From Sabulicella rubraurantiaca (GTDB lineage: Bacteria; Pseudomonadota; Alphaproteobacteria; Acetobacterales; Acetobacteraceae): a DNA stretch of 64,000 bases. Shown piece by piece: positions 21,217 to 31,374 of this stretch. The notes under the pieces are model-generated. The model saw nothing but the letters and a program-made list of their open reading frames with translations, had not been told where the DNA came from and made no database searches. The translations under genes were made by a program, and so were the position numbers. Location of the stretch: NCBI RefSeq assembly GCF_017355885.1, contig NZ_JAFEUU010000003.1, positions 1 to 64,000 on the forward strand. The letters are read 5' to 3'. How positions within the stretch are numbered: position 1 is the stretch's first letter; each line of letters starts with the position of its first letter.

Positions 21217-21234
21217 TGAGTGAGCGCTCAGTCA
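21217..21234. promoter_or_regulatory. Near-palindrome, likely TetR operator
   Basis: TGAGTGAGCGCTCAGTCA has a perfect 10-bp core TGAGCGCTCA and 16 of 18 symmetric positions. It lies 61 bp upstream of tetR and 58 bp upstream of the divergent LysR gene. Size and symmetry suit a TetR dimer site. Confidence 0.6.
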
Positions 21235-21291
21235 TTGCGGGAGCCAGCTCCGGCTTGCCCCCCTGCACCGCATCTGGTTCGCTCCTGCCGC

Positions 21292-22179
21292 ATGAAGCTG
21301 AACCAGCTCGAGAGCTTCGTGGTGCTTGCAGAAGAGTTGCACTACGGCCGGGCCGCGGATCGTCTTCACCTGTCGCAGCCGCCACTGACCCGCCACATCC
21401 AGGCCCTCGAGGCGGAGCTGGGTGTCGAGTTGTTCCATCGCAGCACGCAGCGTGTCGCCCTGACCGATGCCGGCCGCGTCTTCCTGCACGAGCTTCGTCC
21501 CGTCCTCGCCCGGCTCAGGCAGGCGGCAGTCGCGGCGCAGCGCGCGTCCCGCGGCGATCTTGGCGACATCGCGGTCGGCGTCACCGGCTCCGCCATGTTC
21601 GGAATCGTGCCGGTGATCCTGAAGGAGTTCCGCCGCCGCTTCCCGGGCGTCTCGCTCGAACTCCGGCAAAGCCCGAAGGGCGAGCAGATCCGCGCTCTCA
21701 AGGAGCACCGGATCGCCATCGGCTTCGTCCGCTCCCTCACCAGCGACGAGGATCTCGCACATGATCTGATCCTGGAGGAGCCCCTGCTGGTTGCCCTGGC
21801 CGCGGAGCATCCCTTGGCGGGGCGCAGCGCGATCCGGCTGAGCGACCTCGCGGGGGAGGGCTTCATCCTTTACCGCGGCCACTCCACTCCCAGCATCGCC
21901 GATCAGATCACGCAATTCTGCCACGAAGCGGGCTTCACCCCGCGCATCGTGCAGGAGGCGGAAGACATGCAATCCGCCGCGGCGCTGGCGGCCATGGGCC
22001 TCGGCATCACGCTGGTCGCAGCATCGCTGCGTCAGATGAAGCTGCGTGACCTCGCCTATCGGCGCCTGGCCGGCACGCAGCCGCCCCTCACCCAGCTCTA
22101 CGCCGCCTACCGCAAGCAGGACCCATCGCCCGTGCTGAAGACCTTTCGCGCGCTGTGCGCCGAGATCAGCAAGGGCTGA
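21292..22179 (+). CDS. LysR-family regulator
   Basis: 295 residues. N-terminal helix-turn-helix (NQLESFVVLAEELHYGRAAD ... LSQPPLTRHIQALEAELGVEL), then a two-lobe effector domain with GVTGSAMFGIVPVILKEF. It resembles regulators of aromatic-acid genes. ATG 21292 is selected because it begins the conserved domain; upstream frame is shadow. It faces away from the TetR operon and converges on the Bug-receptor operon, whose stop is 12 bases off. It could regulate either side. Confidence 0.9.
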   Translation: MKLNQLESFVVLAEELHYGRAADRLHLSQPPLTRHIQALEAELGVELFHRSTQRVALTDAGRVFLHELRPVLARLRQAAVAAQRASRGDLGDIAVGVTGSAMFGIVPVILKEFRRRFPGVSLELRQSPKGEQIRALKEHRIAIGFVRSLTSDEDLAHDLILEEPLLVALAAEHPLAGRSAIRLSDLAGEGFILYRGHSTPSIADQITQFCHEAGFTPRIVQEAEDMQSAAALAAMGLGITLVAASLRQMKLRDLAYRRLAGTQPPLTQLYAAYRKQDPSPVLKTFRALCAEISKG

Positions 22180-22191
22180 CGCGGCGGTTCC

Positions 22192-23178
22192 TCACCCTTC
22201 CCGCAATCCGAGGCGCCGGACCACGTCGAACCAGGTCGCCCGGTCGCGGGCGATGATGGCGCCGAGGCTCTCCGCATCGCCTTCCATGGGTTCGCACTGG
22301 ATCGCGGCGAAGCGCTCCCGCACCTCTGGCGCCCCCAGGGCTGCCTTGACCGCAGCGCCGAAGCTGCGCCGCGCCTCGTCGGGCAGGCCCCTCGGCGCCA
22401 GCAGCGCATACCACCAATCCACCGCGTATCCCGGCACCCCGGCCTCGCCCACGGTCGGCAGGTCGGGCTGCAGCGTGCTGCGGCGCGACGTGGTCACGGC
22501 GAGCGGCCGCAGCTTCCCCCCGGCGACATGGGGCGCGGCGGAGGTCGCGCTGTCGAACATCACGTCCGTCCGTCCCGCGATCAGGTCGGTCACGGCCGGC
22601 GCGGAGCCGCGATAGGGTACATGCGTCATCTCGATGCCGGCCCGTGAGAAAAACAGCGCCGCGCAGAGATGCAGCGAGGTGCCGGTCCCGGCCGAACCAT
22701 AGGTCATCTGCCCCGGCCGAGCCTTGGCGGCGGACACCAGTCCCTGAATGTCGCGAATCGGCGAGTTCGCCGGCACGACGACGACATTCGGCACGGTGCC
22801 CACCGGTGCCAGCGGCACGAAATCCCCGAAGGGGTCATAGGGAAGCCGCGGCATCAGCGCAGCCAGCGTGACATGGGTCAGGGCGGTCATCAGCAGCGTG
22901 TGGCCGTCGCGCGCCTGCGCCGCAGCCTCGGTTCCCACCGCCCCTCCCGCACCCGACCGGTTCTCGATCACGACGGATTGGCCGATCGCCGGCTCCACCG
23001 CCGGCGCCACGATGCGGATCATGGCATCGATGGCGCCGCCCGGCGGGAAGGGCACGATGATCCGGACGGGCCGCGAGGGCCAGGATTGCGCACGGACCAG
23101 TGACGGCCGCGCCAGGGGCAGGCTGGCCGATGCGGCCAGCAGGCCGCGCCGGGACCAGCGCATCGTGATCTTCGTCAT
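22192..23178 (-). CDS. Bug-type periplasmic receptor 1
   Basis: 328 residues. Tat-like signal (SRRGLLAASASLPLARP), then WPSRPVRIIVPFPPGG, the start of mature TctC/Bug proteins, YGSAGTGTSLHL and VPYRGSAPAVTDLIAG. ATG 23178 behind GGGAGG. Bug proteins bind carboxylates in a deep pocket and normally serve TctAB membrane partners, none of which is encoded here. Third gene of an operon with a dienoyl-CoA reductase-like SDR and an ADP-forming CoA ligase, so its ligand is probably the acid activated by that ligase. Confidence 0.92.
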   Translation of the reverse strand: MTKITMRWSRRGLLAASASLPLARPSLVRAQSWPSRPVRIIVPFPPGGAIDAMIRIVAPAVEPAIGQSVVIENRSGAGGAVGTEAAAQARDGHTLLMTALTHVTLAALMPRLPYDPFGDFVPLAPVGTVPNVVVVPANSPIRDIQGLVSAAKARPGQMTYGSAGTGTSLHLCAALFFSRAGIEMTHVPYRGSAPAVTDLIAGRTDVMFDSATSAAPHVAGGKLRPLAVTTSRRSTLQPDLPTVGEAGVPGYAVDWWYALLAPRGLPDEARRSFGAAVKAALGAPEVRERFAAIQCEPMEGDAESLGAIIARDRATWFDVVRRLGLREG

Positions 23179-23195
23179 TCTTTCCTCCCTTCCGG

Positions 23196-25352
23196 TCATC
23201 CGGCGCGGACGATGAGCGCGTCCACCGCGATGCCGCCCTCGGCATGCAGGATCACCGGGTTCACGTCGATCTCGGCGACGAGGTCGGCCTGGTCGGCGAT
23301 GAGCCGGGACAGGGCGGCGACCATGTCGCAGAAGGCACCGATGTCGCGCGGCGCCTCGCCACGCGCGCCATCGAGGACCGGCCGCATGCGAAGCCCGTCC
23401 AGCGCCTCGCGCACCTCGGCCGGCGTCACCGGCGCCAGCCGCACGGCGACATCGCCCATGATCTCGACCAGCGTGCCGCCGAAGCCGAAGACCACCAACG
23501 GGCCGAATTGCGGGTCCTGCCGCGCGCCGAGCAGCATCTCGACCCCAGGCGGGATCATGCGTTGGATGACGACGCCCTCCACCTTCGGTACGCCCGCGGT
23601 GGCGGCCATGATGGCGTCATAGGCTTCCCCGACCGAAGCGGCGTCGCGCAGGTTGAGCCGCACGCCACCGATGTCGGTCTTGTGCCGGATCAAGGGCGCC
23701 TCGACCTTGGCGACGACGGGGAAGCCGATCTGCTCCGCCGCTTCCATCGCCTCGTCCCGGCTCCGGCATAGTACCTCGCCCACCGCAGGAAGGCCGTAGA
23801 GCGAAAGAATGGCCTTCGACTCGCGCTCCGTCAGGCTTGCCCCTGCGGCGTGGCGGGACAGGCGCTTCCTCGCTTCGGCAGCGGCGGGATGAGGCGGGAA
23901 CACCTCCGGCCGCGCCTCGAGGATCGGCCGCCGCCGCGCGCCGTCGAACCAACGCCGGTAGGCCTGCATGCAGCGATCGAGCGAGCGGAACATCGCCAGC
24001 CTCTCGCTGGCATCGTAGATGCGCGTGCCCGGCCCCTCGTGCCATTCATTCATCCAGACCAGCGAGAGCGGCTTGTCGAGGTTCGCAGCCAGGGCCTCCA
24101 TGGACTGCGCCCGGGTCACGGCGGCCTGGCCATGGGCCGACGGCATCAGGACGGCGACGCTGGCGAAGCCGGGATCCTCGGCGAAGATGCGGACGCATTC
24201 CGTGTACATCGTCTCGTCGCGGATGGATTCCGCGGTGATGTCGGCTGGGTTGGCGATGGTGGCGAAGTCCGGCAGCCGGTCGCGAAGCGCCGCGACCACG
24301 GCTTCGCCCGGCTGCGGCATGGCGACGCCGTGCCGCTCCGCCTTGTCCGCGGCCATGACCACGGAGCCGCCCGAGCCGGACAGGATGCCGATACCCCCCG
24401 CGCTGGGCCGACCGGCCCGGGCGAAGAACAGGGCGGTCTCCAGCAATTCCTCCAGCGCCTCGACCTGGACCACGCCCGTGCGGTCGAACACCGCGGCGTA
24501 GGTCGCCGCGTCGCCCGCCAGCATGCCCGAATGCGACAAGGCCGCGCGGCTTCCGGCGGCGGTGGTGCCCACCTTGCAGGCCACCACCGGCTTGCCGGCC
24601 CGGAAGGCGCGCTGCAGCGCCGCCAGGAGGCGCCGGCCACTGGGCACGCTTTCGAACAGGCAGGCGATCACCTTCGTGTCCTCGTCATCCACGAGGAAGT
24701 TGATGAGGTCCGCGATGTCCACGTCGCAGGAATTGCCGGTCGAGATGAGGCGGCTGAAGCCGACGCCGCGATGCATGGCCTGGAAGACCACGTAGCCCAG
24801 CGCACCGCTCTGGCCGACCAGACCGACGCCGCCCGGAACCAGGGGAAGGTCGCGCACGCTGGGCAGGATGTTGCAGGCGGCGCCGGAGCGCACCTGAACG
24901 ATGCCGGTGCAGTTCGGCCCGAGGACGCGGATTCCCGTCTCGGCCGCGAGCGCGCTGATCCGCCGCTGCATGGCGCCGCCCTCGGCCGTGCCGATCTCGG
25001 CGAAGCCCGAGGAGAAGACGACCGCCGCGGCGACCCCCGCTGCGGCGGCATCGCGCAGCACCCCCTCAACCTTCGCGCCCGGGACGGCCACGCCCAGCAG
25101 GTCCGGACGCTCGGGAAGCGAGGCGATGTCAGGGAAGCAGGGCAGGTCGCCGATCTGGTCGTATTGCGGATTGATCGGAAGGATCGTCCCACCATAGTGC
25201 TTCCGCAGATTGACGAGGACGTTCCCGCCAAACGAGCCGGGGCGCGGCGATGCGCCGACGATGGCGATGCTGCGCGGATCCAGCAGCGGCCGCAGCGATG
25301 CGGAGTCGTGGAGCGGCCGCTCCGCGGCGTCGGTGGGCTTCATCCCGTCCAA
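23196..25352 (-). CDS. ADP-forming acyl-CoA synthetase
   Basis: About 718 residues. Domain order: CoA-binding Rossmann domain (DPRSIAIVGASPRPGSFGGN), two succinyl-CoA-ligase-like domains with the phosphohistidine loop ALSHSGMLAGD, and a C-terminal ATP-grasp domain (FPVVAKVEAPLIRHKTDIGG; VEMLLGARQDPQFGPLVVFG). This fused alpha-beta form makes acyl-CoA from acid, ATP and CoA with ADP release. The start is unsure: TTG 25352 has AGGAG at good distance, ATG 25343 is next, and ATG 25373 overlaps the upstream gene. Located between the SDR and a Bug receptor. Confidence 0.9.
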   Translation of the reverse strand: MDGMKPTDAAERPLHDSASLRPLLDPRSIAIVGASPRPGSFGGNVLVNLRKHYGGTILPINPQYDQIGDLPCFPDIASLPERPDLLGVAVPGAKVEGVLRDAAAAGVAAAVVFSSGFAEIGTAEGGAMQRRISALAAETGIRVLGPNCTGIVQVRSGAACNILPSVRDLPLVPGGVGLVGQSGALGYVVFQAMHRGVGFSRLISTGNSCDVDIADLINFLVDDEDTKVIACLFESVPSGRRLLAALQRAFRAGKPVVACKVGTTAAGSRAALSHSGMLAGDAATYAAVFDRTGVVQVEALEELLETALFFARAGRPSAGGIGILSGSGGSVVMAADKAERHGVAMPQPGEAVVAALRDRLPDFATIANPADITAESIRDETMYTECVRIFAEDPGFASVAVLMPSAHGQAAVTRAQSMEALAANLDKPLSLVWMNEWHEGPGTRIYDASERLAMFRSLDRCMQAYRRWFDGARRRPILEARPEVFPPHPAAAEARKRLSRHAAGASLTERESKAILSLYGLPAVGEVLCRSRDEAMEAAEQIGFPVVAKVEAPLIRHKTDIGGVRLNLRDAASVGEAYDAIMAATAGVPKVEGVVIQRMIPPGVEMLLGARQDPQFGPLVVFGFGGTLVEIMGDVAVRLAPVTPAEVREALDGLRMRPVLDGARGEAPRDIGAFCDMVAALSRLIADQADLVAEIDVNPVILHAEGGIAVDALIVRAG

Positions 25353-25363
25353 GTCCGTTTCTC

Positions 25364-26167
25364 CTAGAGCCATTGCCGCTTGAGCCAGCGGCCGCCATCC
25401 ACCGTCATGTCGCAGCCCGTGATGAATTCGCCGGCTGGTGAGGCAAGGAAGGCGCAGCTCAGGGCGATGTCGTCCGTCTCGCCGAACTGGCCGAGCGCGA
25501 CGCGGGACAATTCCTTCTCTCCCTCGCCGCGATCCTCGTAGAGGCGGCGCAGTCCTTCCGTGCCGCTGATCGGGCCGGGCAGCACGTTGTTCACGCGGAT
25601 GCCATGCGGCCCCCATTCGACGGCGAGGCTGCGCGTCAGTGCGGTGACGCCCGCCTTGGCGGAGGCGGCATGCGAGGAGCCCGGCCAGCCGGACACGCCC
25701 TGGGCCAGCGTGATGTTGATGACGCGCCCGCCATGCGAGGACGCCTTCAGGGCCTCGAAGGCGGCATGGCAGAAATTGAAGGTGCCGTTGAGGTCGATAT
25801 CCACCACCGCGCGCCAGCCATTGGGCGTCATCTTCTCGAAGGGGCAGTTGAAGTTGCCTGCGGCGTTGTTGATCAGGATGTCGAGCCCGCCGAAGCGTTC
25901 GACCGCTTGTGCGATCACGGCCTGGGTCGCCGCGTAGTCGCGGACATCCGAGGCGACCGTCACGACCGGCGTTCCAAGCGGCGCGAGGCGCTCCTCAGCC
26001 GCGGCGAGTTTCTGCTCGTCGCGCCCGGTCAGCACCAGGCTGGCGCCATAGGATGCGAAGACCTCCGCGATGCCGAAGCCGATGCCGGAACTGCCACCCG
26101 TGATCAGCGCGGTCCGGCCGGCCAGCAGATCCTTGCGAAAGACGTCGCGCTTCGACGGGACGGACAT
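25364..26167 (-). CDS. SDR, 2,4-dienoyl-CoA reductase-like
   Basis: 267 residues. Cofactor motif LITGGSSGIGFGIAEVF preceded by VFRKDLLAGR, then AAGNFNCPFEKMT and AVEWGPHGIRVNNVLPGPI-SGTEGLRRL. These segments match peroxisomal/bacterial 2,4-dienoyl-CoA reductases (DECR type), which like this protein lack the SDR tyrosine: here the site reads SSHAASAKAGVTAL. So the missing Tyr supports the assignment rather than opposing it. ATG 26167 follows AGGGAGAAAA. It heads the operon with the CoA synthetase and Bug receptor and would reduce dienoyl-CoA from unsaturated acids with NADPH. Confidence 0.88.
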   Translation of the reverse strand: MSVPSKRDVFRKDLLAGRTALITGGSSGIGFGIAEVFASYGASLVLTGRDEQKLAAAEERLAPLGTPVVTVASDVRDYAATQAVIAQAVERFGGLDILINNAAGNFNCPFEKMTPNGWRAVVDIDLNGTFNFCHAAFEALKASSHGGRVINITLAQGVSGWPGSSHAASAKAGVTALTRSLAVEWGPHGIRVNNVLPGPISGTEGLRRLYEDRGEGEKELSRVALGQFGETDDIALSCAFLASPAGEFITGCDMTVDGGRWLKRQWL

Positions 26168-26373
26168 GCTGGTTTTCTCCCTAGGTGCTGCTGCGCGGAT
26201 GATGTCCCGTGTCAGGCAGGCTCCGGATCGGCACGCTAGGGAGCGAATGGCGGAAAAGGCCAGTTCCATTGCCGCATGGGTTGATGCAGGAGCGGCATCA
26301 AGCCTCGTGCGGTGTCTGGGCCATCATCGGCCGCGGTGGTGCCCAAGGCAGCCAATCTAGGGGAGCGCTAATA

Positions 26374-26391
26374 TATTCGACAAATAGAATG
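26374..26391. promoter_or_regulatory. IclR-type motif, copy A
   Basis: TATTCGACAAATAGAATG, identical at 16 of 18 positions to the sequence at 36247-36264 between the iclR and acyl-CoA dehydrogenase genes. The outer ATTC/GAAT arms are inverted, as in a dimer site. Confidence 0.55.
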
Positions 26392-26540
26392 AGATTTCAC
26401 AAAGAATGCGGCTCATGCCTTTGAGGCACCAAGAGGTTCGCGCCCTTCTGGGCCGCGGGCTGCGCCGACCGTCGAAGCATGGAGATTGCCGGCAGAGCAG
26501 GCCCAAGCCGCCGCTCGCGGGCATTCGGCACTAAGAATTT

Positions 26541-26558
26541 TCTTCTTCAGAAAGAATA
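26541..26558. promoter_or_regulatory. IclR-type motif, weaker copy B
   Basis: TCTTCTTCAGAAAGAATA matches copy C (36247) at 13 of 18 positions and retains the TTC / AAAGAAT pattern. It is closer to the ligase start than copy A and may be the second half of a two-site operator. Confidence 0.35.
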
Positions 26559-26622
26559 AGCGCTTGCATGCCAGCGCAGCCACGCCCTAGCCTCACCCCC
26601 AACGAGGGAGGAGGCGCTACCC

Positions 26623-26666
26623 ATGATGGCGCGGCACGGACCGAAGCTGGCATCCCGGAGAAGCGC

Positions 26667-26670
<4 letters not shown>
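26623..26670 (+). promoter_or_regulatory. 15-residue leader ORF coupled to the ligase start
   Basis: The best ribosome site in the region (GAGGGAGGAGG) precedes ATGATG at 26623, which opens a 15-residue ORF (MMARHGPKLASRRSA). Its TGA (26668-26670) overlaps the GTG start of the ligase (26667). Ribosomes finishing the leader could restart on the ligase. It might equally be the trace of an old frameshift. Confidence 0.4.
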
Positions 26671-28195
<1,525 letters not shown>

Positions 28196-28199
<4 letters not shown>

Positions 28200-29338
28200 G
28201 CGGTCCGCTCGCCGGGCTGCGCATCCTCGAGATGCCTGCGATCGGGCCGGCCCCCATGGCGGCGATGATCCTCGCCGGAATGGGCGCCGAGGTGCTGCGC
28301 ATCGCACGTCCCGAACCTGCCGATCTCGGCTCCGGACAGCCCCCCGAGCGGAACCTCTTGAATCGCGGCCGCCCCGCCGTTGCGCTGGACCTGAAAAGCG
28401 CCGAGGGCCAGGCCCTCGCCCTTCGCCTCGCGGCGCAGGCCGATGCGCTGGTGGAGGGGTTTCGTCCCGGCGTGATGGAGCGGCTCGGACTTGGGCCTGC
28501 GGAGTGTCATCGCGTCAATCCGCGCCTGGTCTATGGCCGGGTGACGGGGTGGGGGCAGGAGGGGCCGCTGTCACGCTGCGCGGGGCACGACCTCAACTAC
28601 ATCGCGCTGACCGGCGCGCTGCACGCGATCGGACGGCGCAGCGGGCTCCCTGCCCCGCCTCTCGCGCTGCTGGGCGACTTTGCCGGCGGGGCGCTTCACC
28701 TCGTCGTGGGGATGCTTGCGGCGCTGCTGGAACGCGGCGTCTCGGGACGCGGGCAGGTGGTGGACGCCGCCGTGGCCGATGGCACCGCCGCGCTGATGAC
28801 GATGTTCCACGGCCTGCTCGCCAGCGGACGTCACGCGGAGGAACGCGGCACCAACCTGCTCGATTCCGGAGCCTTCTTCTACGATGTGTATCCGTGCGCC
28901 GACGGCAAGCTGGTCGCCGTCGCGCCGATCGAGGAGCGCTTCTTCGCGGAGTTCCTCCAGCGCATCGGCCTGCCACACGACGCGTTTCCCCGCCGCCTCG
29001 ACCCCTCGACCTGGCCCGCGGCGCGCGAGGTGCTCGCCGCCCATCTCCGCACGCGCAGCCGCGACGAATGGTGCGCCCTGCTGGAGGGAAGCGACGCTTG
29101 CTTCGCGCCCGTGCTGACCATGGAAGAGGCGCCGCACCATCCCCATGCGAAGGCGCGCGGCGCCTATGTGGAGGTGGGCGGCGTCGTGCAGCCCGCCCCC
29201 GCGCCGCGCTTCAGCCGGGCGCCCTCGCCGACGCCCGCGCCGCCTGCCCCTGACCGTGGAAACCCCGCCACACTGACGCGCTGGGGCGTGGAGCCGGAGG
29301 AGATCGAGAGGCTCGCCGCGCTGGGCGTGGTGGCCTGA
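28196..29338 (+). CDS. CaiB/AMACR-family CoA racemase or transferase
   Basis: 380 residues, class III CoA-transferase fold. The region GHDLNYIALTGAL and LLGDFAGGALHL matches alpha-methylacyl-CoA racemases, in which the His of GHD and the Asp of GDF are the catalytic pair. A racemase that prepares 2-methyl-branched acyl-CoA for beta-oxidation is therefore more likely than a transferase. Start ATG overlaps the ligase stop. Placed between a ligase and beta-oxidation-like genes, it points to methyl-branched (terpenoid or steroid side-chain) substrates. Confidence 0.88.
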
Positions 29339-29363
29339 AGCGAGAAGACAGAGGAGGTCGCCC

Positions 29364-30347
29364 ATGCATCATCTGACCCGTCGCCTTGCCCTCGTCCTTG
29401 CGGGTTCGGGCCTGGCCGCGCGGGCGCGGGCCAGCGACTGGCGGCCCTCGCGTCCCATGCGCATCATCGTTCCGGCCCCGCCGGGCGGGATCACCGATAT
29501 CGGCGGGCGGCTCGTCGGCGCACAGCTCCAGGCCGCGTGGGGACAGCCCGTGGTGGTGGAGAACCGCTCGGGCGGCGGCGGCGTGACGGGCACCGTGGAG
29601 TTCCTGCGCGCCGCGCCGGACGGGCATACGCTGCTGGTGGGCAATATCGGCCCTCAATCCATCGCCTACACACTGTTCCGTGAGCTGCCCTACACCCCTG
29701 CCTCCTTTGCGCCGGTCTCGGGCCTTATCCGTGGGCCGAACGTGCTAGTGGTGCATCCTTCCGTGCCGGCGACGACCGTGCCGGAATTCATCGCGCTGCT
29801 GCGGGCGCGCCGGGGGCAGCTCAACTACGCCTCGTCCGGCATCGGCCAGTCGCCGCATCTGTCCGGCGTGTGGTTCCTGCAGCTGGCGCAGGCCGAGGCG
29901 GCGCATGTCCCGTTCCGCGGCTCGGCCCCCGCGCTGGTGGAGCTGCTGGCGGGCAATGTGCAGTTCATGTTCGAGAACCTGATCGCGGCGAGCCAGCACG
30001 TGCAGGCCGGGCGGCTGCGCGCCCTGGCCGTGACATCGGCCGAGCGCAGCCCGCTCCTGCCCGACGTGCCGGCGCTGCGCGAGACGGCACCCGAAATGGC
30101 CGAATACGACGTGTCCACCTGGGTCGGCCTGTTCGGCCTCGCCGCCTCGCCACCGGAGGCTGCTTCGGCCTGCAACGCGGAGGTGAGCAAGGTCCTCGCC
30201 CAGCCGGAGACACGGACACGCTTCGCGCAGGCGGGCTCGGCCCCTCACCCCACGACGGTGGAGCAGTTCGGAGATTTCGTCTCGCGCGAGATCGCGAAGT
30301 GGCGGGACGTGATCCGCCGCGAAGGCCTCGTGCTCGAGCTGGGATGA
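29364..30347 (+). CDS. Bug-type periplasmic receptor 2
   Basis: 327 residues with an N-terminal signal (MHHLTRRLALVLAGSGLAARA). Mature start WRPSRPMRIIVPAPPGG and later YASSGIGQSPHLSG and VPFRGSAPALVELLAG. GAGGAGG precedes the ATG. Tandem with another receptor of the same family 11 bases downstream, but the two diverge strongly and are not a recent duplication. No TctAB genes adjacent. Confidence 0.92.
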   Translation: MHHLTRRLALVLAGSGLAARARASDWRPSRPMRIIVPAPPGGITDIGGRLVGAQLQAAWGQPVVVENRSGGGGVTGTVEFLRAAPDGHTLLVGNIGPQSIAYTLFRELPYTPASFAPVSGLIRGPNVLVVHPSVPATTVPEFIALLRARRGQLNYASSGIGQSPHLSGVWFLQLAQAEAAHVPFRGSAPALVELLAGNVQFMFENLIAASQHVQAGRLRALAVTSAERSPLLPDVPALRETAPEMAEYDVSTWVGLFGLAASPPEAASACNAEVSKVLAQPETRTRFAQAGSAPHPTTVEQFGDFVSREIAKWRDVIRREGLVLELG

Positions 30348-30358
30348 GGGAGGCACGA

Positions 30359-31333
30359 ATGACGCCGATCACGCGCCGCGTCGCGGTACTCTCGCTCCCG
30401 GCCCTTGCACTCGCGCCAGCCGCCCGCGCGCAGGCTTGGCCCGAGAAGCCGATCACGTTGGTGATCCCCTTCGCGCCGGGCGCCTTCACCGATGCGGTCG
30501 GGCGCTTCACCGCGACCGGGCTGACGCAGCGCCTGGGCCAGTCCGTGGTCGCGGAGAACCGGCCCGGGGCCGGCGGCTCCATCGCGGCGCGCGCCGTCGC
30601 CCGCAGCGCGCCGGATGGCTACACGCTGATGATCGGCACCCAGGGCACCAAGGCGTCCAACGCCTCGCTGCTGCGGAATCCAGGCTATGATCCGGAGAAC
30701 GACTTCACGCCGATCCATGGCCTCGCCAAGATCGTCGGCACGCTCGTCTGCCGCCCGGATGCGCCCTGGCGCAACGTGGCGGAGCTGATCGCCGACGCGA
30801 AGCGGCGTCCCGGCCAGATCACCTATGGCTCCGCAGGCATCGGCACGGTGCAGCACCTGCTTGGCGAGATGTTCAAGATCTCCACCGGGGCCGACATCGC
30901 GCATGTGCCCTATCGCGGCGGCGCCCCGGCCCTGGCGGACCTCCTGGCCGGCAGCGTGCATCTCATGTTCGAGTATCCGAACCCGGGCATCGAGATGATC
31001 CGCGCCGGGCGCACCCGCGCCCTCGCCGTGGCGGCCCCGGAGCGCCTGCCGGGCCTGCCCGATGTCCCGACCATGGCCGAGGAAGGCGTGCGGAACGTCG
31101 AGGCCGAGACCTGGTTCGCCTTGTTCGGCCCGCGCGACCTTCCACCGGCCGTGACGGCGCGGCTGGAACGCGAGACGGCGGAGATCGTGGCCAGCGAGGC
31201 CTTCCGCGACTTCCTGGCCCGGCAGGGCGCGCTGCCCCTCGCGCTGCGCGGCGAGGAGTTCCGCCGCTTCGTCATCGCCGAGGTGGCGAAATGGCGCGAA
31301 TTCGCGAACGCAACCAATTTCCGCATCGACTGA
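30359..31333 (+). CDS. Bug-type periplasmic receptor 3
   Basis: 324 residues. Signal MTPITRRVAVLSLPALALAP and cleavage near ARAQA, then WPEKPITLVIPFAPGAFTDA, YGSAGIGTVQHLLGEM and VPYRGGAPALADLLAG. ATG 30359 follows GAGGGAGGC, overlapping the sequence just after the previous stop. Second receptor of the pair in this operon; the two may handle different acids for the same pathway. Confidence 0.92.
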   Translation: MTPITRRVAVLSLPALALAPAARAQAWPEKPITLVIPFAPGAFTDAVGRFTATGLTQRLGQSVVAENRPGAGGSIAARAVARSAPDGYTLMIGTQGTKASNASLLRNPGYDPENDFTPIHGLAKIVGTLVCRPDAPWRNVAELIADAKRRPGQITYGSAGIGTVQHLLGEMFKISTGADIAHVPYRGGAPALADLLAGSVHLMFEYPNPGIEMIRAGRTRALAVAAPERLPGLPDVPTMAEEGVRNVEAETWFALFGPRDLPPAVTARLERETAEIVASEAFRDFLARQGALPLALRGEEFRRFVIAEVAKWREFANATNFRID

Positions 31334-31347
31334 CCGAGGAGACAGGA

Positions 31348-31374
31348 ATGGCGACGAAGGAACACACCGCATGA
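31348..31374 (+). promoter_or_regulatory. 8-residue leader ORF coupled to the thiolase start
   Basis: GAGGAGACAGGA precedes ATG 31348, opening MATKEHTA and a TGA at 31372-31374 that overlaps the thiolase ATG at 31371 (ATGA). The thiolase has no other ribosome site. Same layout as at 26623-26670. Confidence 0.4.

Larger units (their letters stand above)
26168..26666. other. Divergent control region, about 500 bp, no intact gene
   Basis: Separates the minus-strand operon starting at 26167 from the plus-strand ligase at 26667. It holds one copy of an 18-bp motif at 26374-26391 shared with the IclR/acyl-CoA dehydrogenase gap, a weaker copy at 26541-26558, and a 15-codon leader ORF at 26623-26670. 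Other open frames here look random. Confidence 0.6.
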
